This document shows positions 13,799 to 16,455 of a DNA stretch of 16,455 bases, in pieces. The DNA lies in NCBI GenBank assembly GCA_003158365.1, contig PMIW01000060.1, positions 1 to 16,455 of the forward strand, read 5' to 3'. Source of the DNA: Ignavibacteriota bacterium (lineage in GTDB: Bacteria; Bacteroidota; Ignavibacteria; Tepidaquicellales; Tepidaquicellaceae). Under the pieces are notes generated by a model. It searched no databases, had not been told where the DNA came from, and worked only from the letters and a program-made list of their open reading frames with translations. Each line of letters starts with the position of its first letter. The first letter of the stretch is position 1. The position numbers and the translations under genes are program-made.

Positions 13799-14041
13799 TT
13801 AAGTTATTTCAAATTCGTAATCTTCCATTACGGGATTCGAAAGCAATCTCCTGCAGGATTCCTCTGCTATAACAGTCGCTTCCTCTTTTGAATTCACGTC
13901 TATCTTCATTTCTATGTACTTGCCTATTCTCGTATTTGATATTTTATCATACCCGAGCGATTTTAACGAATGCTCTACGGTCTTTCCCTGCGGGTCGAGA
14001 ATGGTTTTTCTTAATGTAACTTTGATTTTTGCAGTAAACAT
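13799..14041 (-). CDS. purS: Phosphoribosylformylglycinamidine synthase subunit PurS
   Basis: This 80-residue protein forms a dimer that holds PurQ and PurL together in the three-part FGAM synthase. Typical features are FTAKIKVTLRKTILDPQGKT (2-21), HSLKSLGYDKISNTRIGKYIEM (24-45, matching the AL..LG...V..VR.GK pattern) and the end CRRLLSNPVMEDYEFEI (63-79). The length is normal for PurS. It lies 27 bases downstream of the anti-sigma-like gene and 18 bases upstream of purQ. No Shine-Dalgarno site is visible at its ATG. Confidence 0.94.
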   Translation of the reverse strand: MFTAKIKVTLRKTILDPQGKTVEHSLKSLGYDKISNTRIGKYIEMKIDVNSKEEATVIAEESCRRLLSNPVMEDYEFEIT

Positions 14042-14068
14042 CTGTAAAATTATATTTTGGAAAAGAGA

Positions 14069-14914
14069 TTATTTATCCTTTTGAATTTCTTCTTTAATTT
14101 TTTCTAAAGCTTTCTTGTCAATCTTTGTTGAATCTGTCGCTGTTTTTACGGCTCTCTTCATATCATTCTTTGCTTTTTTCTCAATTACTCCCTTGCTTTC
14201 GACTGCATCCTTTGATTCCTTATTATTCTCCTGCATTACTTTCTGTTCGAATTCGTTTCCCCTGATACTTTTATCCTGCGTTTCAATTGTTTCTTCCGAA
14301 ACTTTCTTTTCATGATCCTGGTTAGCTTTACCATCTTTTTTATATTCACTCTTGCCTGATTCATCTCTTATATCTCCGGTTTTCATAGGCTCGGAAAGTT
14401 TCATTCTTTCCATTTCAACAGGAGGTTGAATGGGTTGAATTTTCGGCGACAGGTCAAAAGATTCCCTGCCAAAAACATTCGAAGACCTTGTATCACTTTT
14501 CTTCGAATCAAGCTTAAATTCACCGGCAATATCCTGATTTGTAATTTTGTCTTTTGAATCTTCCAGCGGCTTTTTAATATCGGGGGTAAAACCTGACGAT
14601 GATTCTTTTTTCTGAAAATCCGACATAGTGGGAACTAATTCTTTGTTTCCTGAATTCAATACATAAACCGAAACCACAAATACCGCTAAAATAGTCAGGC
14701 TCAAAGAAGGTATGAGCCACGGATTTCTTTTCTTTCCGAAAAGTTTTACCCATATCGATTCTTTTACCTCATCAGTGATTTTTTTTTGATTTAATCCGCC
14801 ATCGGCAAGATTTATCTTCCTCTGCAATGAATTTACAAAATCATCACCCGCTTTTACTTTTGGCAGGTTAAGTAACTTTTCCCTGATATCAATATGTTGT
14901 TCTTCTTCTTGCAA
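14069..14914 (-). CDS. Probable membrane-anchored anti-sigma protein, low-complexity C-terminal domain
   Basis: This 281-residue protein has no clear family match. Its N-terminal part (1-62), likely cytoplasmic, begins with an acidic/helical stretch; REKLLNLPKVKAGDDFVNSLQRKI (11-34) is like the start of several anti-sigma proteins. A single membrane helix follows (about 66-87, WLIPSLSLTILAVFVVSVYVL). The rest (88-281) is a long extracytoplasmic tail, highly charged and repetitive (Lys/Glu/Asp/Ser, e.g. ESKDAVESKGVIEKKAKNDMK), with a Pro-rich patch near 155-165, and is probably disordered. No HxxxCxxC zinc motif is present. It starts 8 bases after the ECF sigma gene, the usual place for a sigma-factor antagonist. 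The start is TTG at 14914; no ATG occurs before the membrane helix. The anti-sigma role is inferred from position and topology. Confidence 0.65.
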   Translation of the reverse strand: MQEEEQHIDIREKLLNLPKVKAGDDFVNSLQRKINLADGGLNQKKITDEVKESIWVKLFGKKRNPWLIPSLSLTILAVFVVSVYVLNSGNKELVPTMSDFQKKESSSGFTPDIKKPLEDSKDKITNQDIAGEFKLDSKKSDTRSSNVFGRESFDLSPKIQPIQPPVEMERMKLSEPMKTGDIRDESGKSEYKKDGKANQDHEKKVSEETIETQDKSIRGNEFEQKVMQENNKESKDAVESKGVIEKKAKNDMKRAVKTATDSTKIDKKALEKIKEEIQKDK

Positions 14915-14922
14915 AAATGTAT

Positions 14923-15516
14923 TTATGCTTTATATATTTCGTTTAAAATCTTTTTTAGTTTTTCTCTTCCCCTGTTAATCCGTGATTTCACGGTTCCAAG
15001 AGGCAGTCCTGTTATTTGCGCAATTTCTTCGTAATCCATATCCTCAATATCTCTTAATATTATTACCTGCTTAAAAGACTCCTCGAGTGAATCAATTGCT
15101 TTTTGTATATAATAATTTTCAATTCCGGCATTTGCATATTCATCCGGACTTTGTACATCTGCGGGAATTTCGTAGTCTTTGTCGTTTTCGGGGTCGTAAT
15201 CACTGATGGACATTGCATTGTACCTGCTCTTCTTCCTCGAGTCTGTCCGTGCAGTGTTAATCGCAATGGTGTAAAACCAGGTAGAAAACTTTGCTATCTC
15301 TTTGTATAAATGCTTCGAGCGATACAGCTTAACAAAAGCATCCTGTGCAAGGTCCTCTGCCTCGTCTCTATCCCCTGTGTATCTGTATAAAAAATTTACC
15401 ACTTTATCTTTATATCTCAAAACAAGTTCACTAAAAGCTTCAACGTTTTCTTTTTGAAACTCCAGTATCAGCTCTTCATCGGATAATTTTTTATAGATAC
15501 TCTTGTCTAAAGACAC
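14923..15516 (-). CDS. ECF-type (RpoE-like) RNA polymerase sigma factor
   Basis: This 197-residue sigma-70-family group IV factor redirects RNA polymerase to a stress or surface-signal regulon. Region 2 spans about 24-95: FSELVLRYKDKVVNFLYRYTG, then DRDEAEDLAQDAFVKLYR (49-66) and KFSTWFYTIAINTARTDSRKK (76-96). A loose acidic linker (107-128) leads to region 4 (135-192) with the helix-turn-helix DYEEIAQITGLPLGTVKSRINRGREKLKK. There is no region 3 and no extra C-terminal domain. The start is GTG at 15516. It lies 58 bases after holA and 8 bases before the probable anti-sigma gene, so it is very likely co-transcribed with the latter and may regulate itself. The target regulon is unknown. Confidence 0.92.
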   Translation of the reverse strand: MSLDKSIYKKLSDEELILEFQKENVEAFSELVLRYKDKVVNFLYRYTGDRDEAEDLAQDAFVKLYRSKHLYKEIAKFSTWFYTIAINTARTDSRKKSRYNAMSISDYDPENDKDYEIPADVQSPDEYANAGIENYYIQKAIDSLEESFKQVIILRDIEDMDYEEIAQITGLPLGTVKSRINRGREKLKKILNEIYKA

Positions 15517-15574
15517 TTTTCCGCTCTTTTTAAACTTTTAATTTATAAATTTGTTCCTACTCTTAATAATTTTG

Positions 15575-16455
15575 TTATAAGCCTGCTAAATTACTAATTA
15601 ATGCAGTAAATATTGCTCTTTTATCGGGTGATGAGGTTTTAAACGCCTTATCCGCCCTGTAAATATAATCAAATGCTTTCATAATTTTAAGTTCATTTGT
15701 ATCTCTTTTATAGTTATCGTAAATATCCTTCATTTTATCGGCATTTTTACCCCATATTTTCAATTCCCTGTTCAGATTATATCCGAAAAGCTCCTTAATT
15801 TTAGGGTCAAACATCTTATAAATTGCTATGAATGCAGAAATTAAATAACTGATAAGTCTTATTTCAATTTCTTCTTTCAGACCCAACATTTCATATATTT
15901 TCAAAGCACTTTTAATATCCCTCGACATAACCGCGGCAATAAAATCAAGTTCGTTGAAATCCCTCGTCAAACCTACGCATAAATTAATATCTTCAATTGT
16001 AATTTTTTTTGTGATAGCCGAATAAGTTTTCAGCTTATCTATCTCCGTTATTACTTCATCGAAAGAAGGATTCACATATCTCAGCAGTTGTACAAGAGCA
16101 TCTTCGCTTACATCGTAACCTTCCGTTTTTTCCTTAGCCCATTCGATTATTTCTTCCGGCGAGGTTTCCTGTTTTATATAAAATGTAATATTCTCACCCT
16201 TGAACTCATCGAAATTAGACATCGTATATTCGGAATCCTGCACGTGAAGAATCAGGAAAGTATCGGGATTTGAATTTTTCAGATAATTCAGCAAGGCAAG
16301 TTTATCGTCTTTTGCAAGACCTTTTACACCGGGCTTTTTCACGATTCTGAAAAGTACAATTCTTTTCTCGGAAAAAAACCCGAGATTACTGCATTCGTTA
16401 ATCACATCCTCTATTTGTTTATCGTCCGAATAATATTTTCTGATGTGCTGATTGC
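15575..16455 (-). CDS. holA: DNA polymerase III delta subunit, C-terminal part (5' end outside window)
   Basis: Delta opens the sliding clamp within the clamp-loader complex. The frame stays open to the window edge, so the N-terminus is missing; 292 residues are visible and the GTG at 16405 is internal. The first visible part, DKQIEDVINECSNLGFFSEKRIVLFR, matches the family segment '..ACRTLPFFSDRRLVVV' of domain I. TFLILHVQDSEYT, then the domain II region (SEDALVQLLRYVNPSFDEVITEIDKL, like '..L...vg.dl..l..EleKL') and VGLTRDFNELDFIAAVMSRDIKSALKIY follow, then the C-terminal collar domain to SSPDKRAIFTALISNLAGL. Sequence similarity in this family is low, but the order of blocks is convincing. 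It heads the minus-strand series in the window. Confidence 0.85.
   Translation of the reverse strand, partial: NQHIRKYYSDDKQIEDVINECSNLGFFSEKRIVLFRIVKKPGVKGLAKDDKLALLNYLKNSNPDTFLILHVQDSEYTMSNFDEFKGENITFYIKQETSPEEIIEWAKEKTEGYDVSEDALVQLLRYVNPSFDEVITEIDKLKTYSAITKKITIEDINLCVGLTRDFNELDFIAAVMSRDIKSALKIYEMLGLKEEIEIRLISYLISAFIAIYKMFDPKIKELFGYNLNRELKIWGKNADKMKDIYDNYKRDTNELKIMKAFDYIYRADKAFKTSSPDKRAIFTALISNLAGL

Overview
The window looks like a chromosomal segment of a Gram-negative bacterium of the Ignavibacteriota/Chlorobiota side of the Bacteroidota group. The main clue is a secreted protein (5101-6156) with a type IX secretion (T9SS) type A sorting domain of the 'NYPNPFNPSTKI' kind. Further support comes from mostly absent Shine-Dalgarno sites, A-rich leaders, an outer-membrane beta-barrel protease fusion and AT-rich intergenic DNA full of short tandem repeats. 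No named genome was identified; the lineage is an inference from motifs.

Layout, left half (plus strand): the 3' two thirds of a glutamine synthetase gene (2-1003); two back-to-back palindromes, the second a strong intrinsic terminator; a two-domain CCG (HdrB-like) Fe-S protein (1276-1947); a metallopeptidase/beta-propeller/BamA-type barrel fusion (2012-4816); the T9SS cargo protein (5101-6156) with its own terminator; Kbl, the glycine-forming enzyme of threonine breakdown (6354-7616); a small 23S-rRNA-intervening-sequence-type four-helix-bundle gene (7723-8082); an LptF/LptG-family lipopolysaccharide-export permease (8156-9490); the signal recognition particle RNA (about 9558-9653); a Gfo/Idh/MocA oxidoreductase lacking the usual catalytic histidine (9798-10805); and a PhoB/PhoR-like two-component pair (10864-12730).

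Right end (minus strand, converging on the histidine kinase): the 3' part of holA, an ECF sigma factor, a probable membrane-anchored anti-sigma protein, purS, purQ and tatA. They run in one direction with gaps of only 8 to 58 bases and could be one transcription unit. It mixes replication, envelope-stress-type regulation, purine synthesis and Tat export.

The most unusual structure is at 7611-8157. The four-helix-bundle gene, at about 27% GC between flanks of roughly 40-45%, is bracketed by a perfect 27-base inverted repeat. Each arm is built from 9-base tandem units of the form AGTCYnnnn. The left arm starts on the last codons of kbl and the right arm ends inside the ATG of the permease gene. 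A third, gene-less array of the same 9-base units lies at 9662-9704, just after the SRP RNA. This layout, a long terminal stem enclosing an ORF of this family, resembles the 23S rRNA intervening sequences in which the family was first found, but here it is outside rRNA. It may be a small mobile or RNA-processed element.
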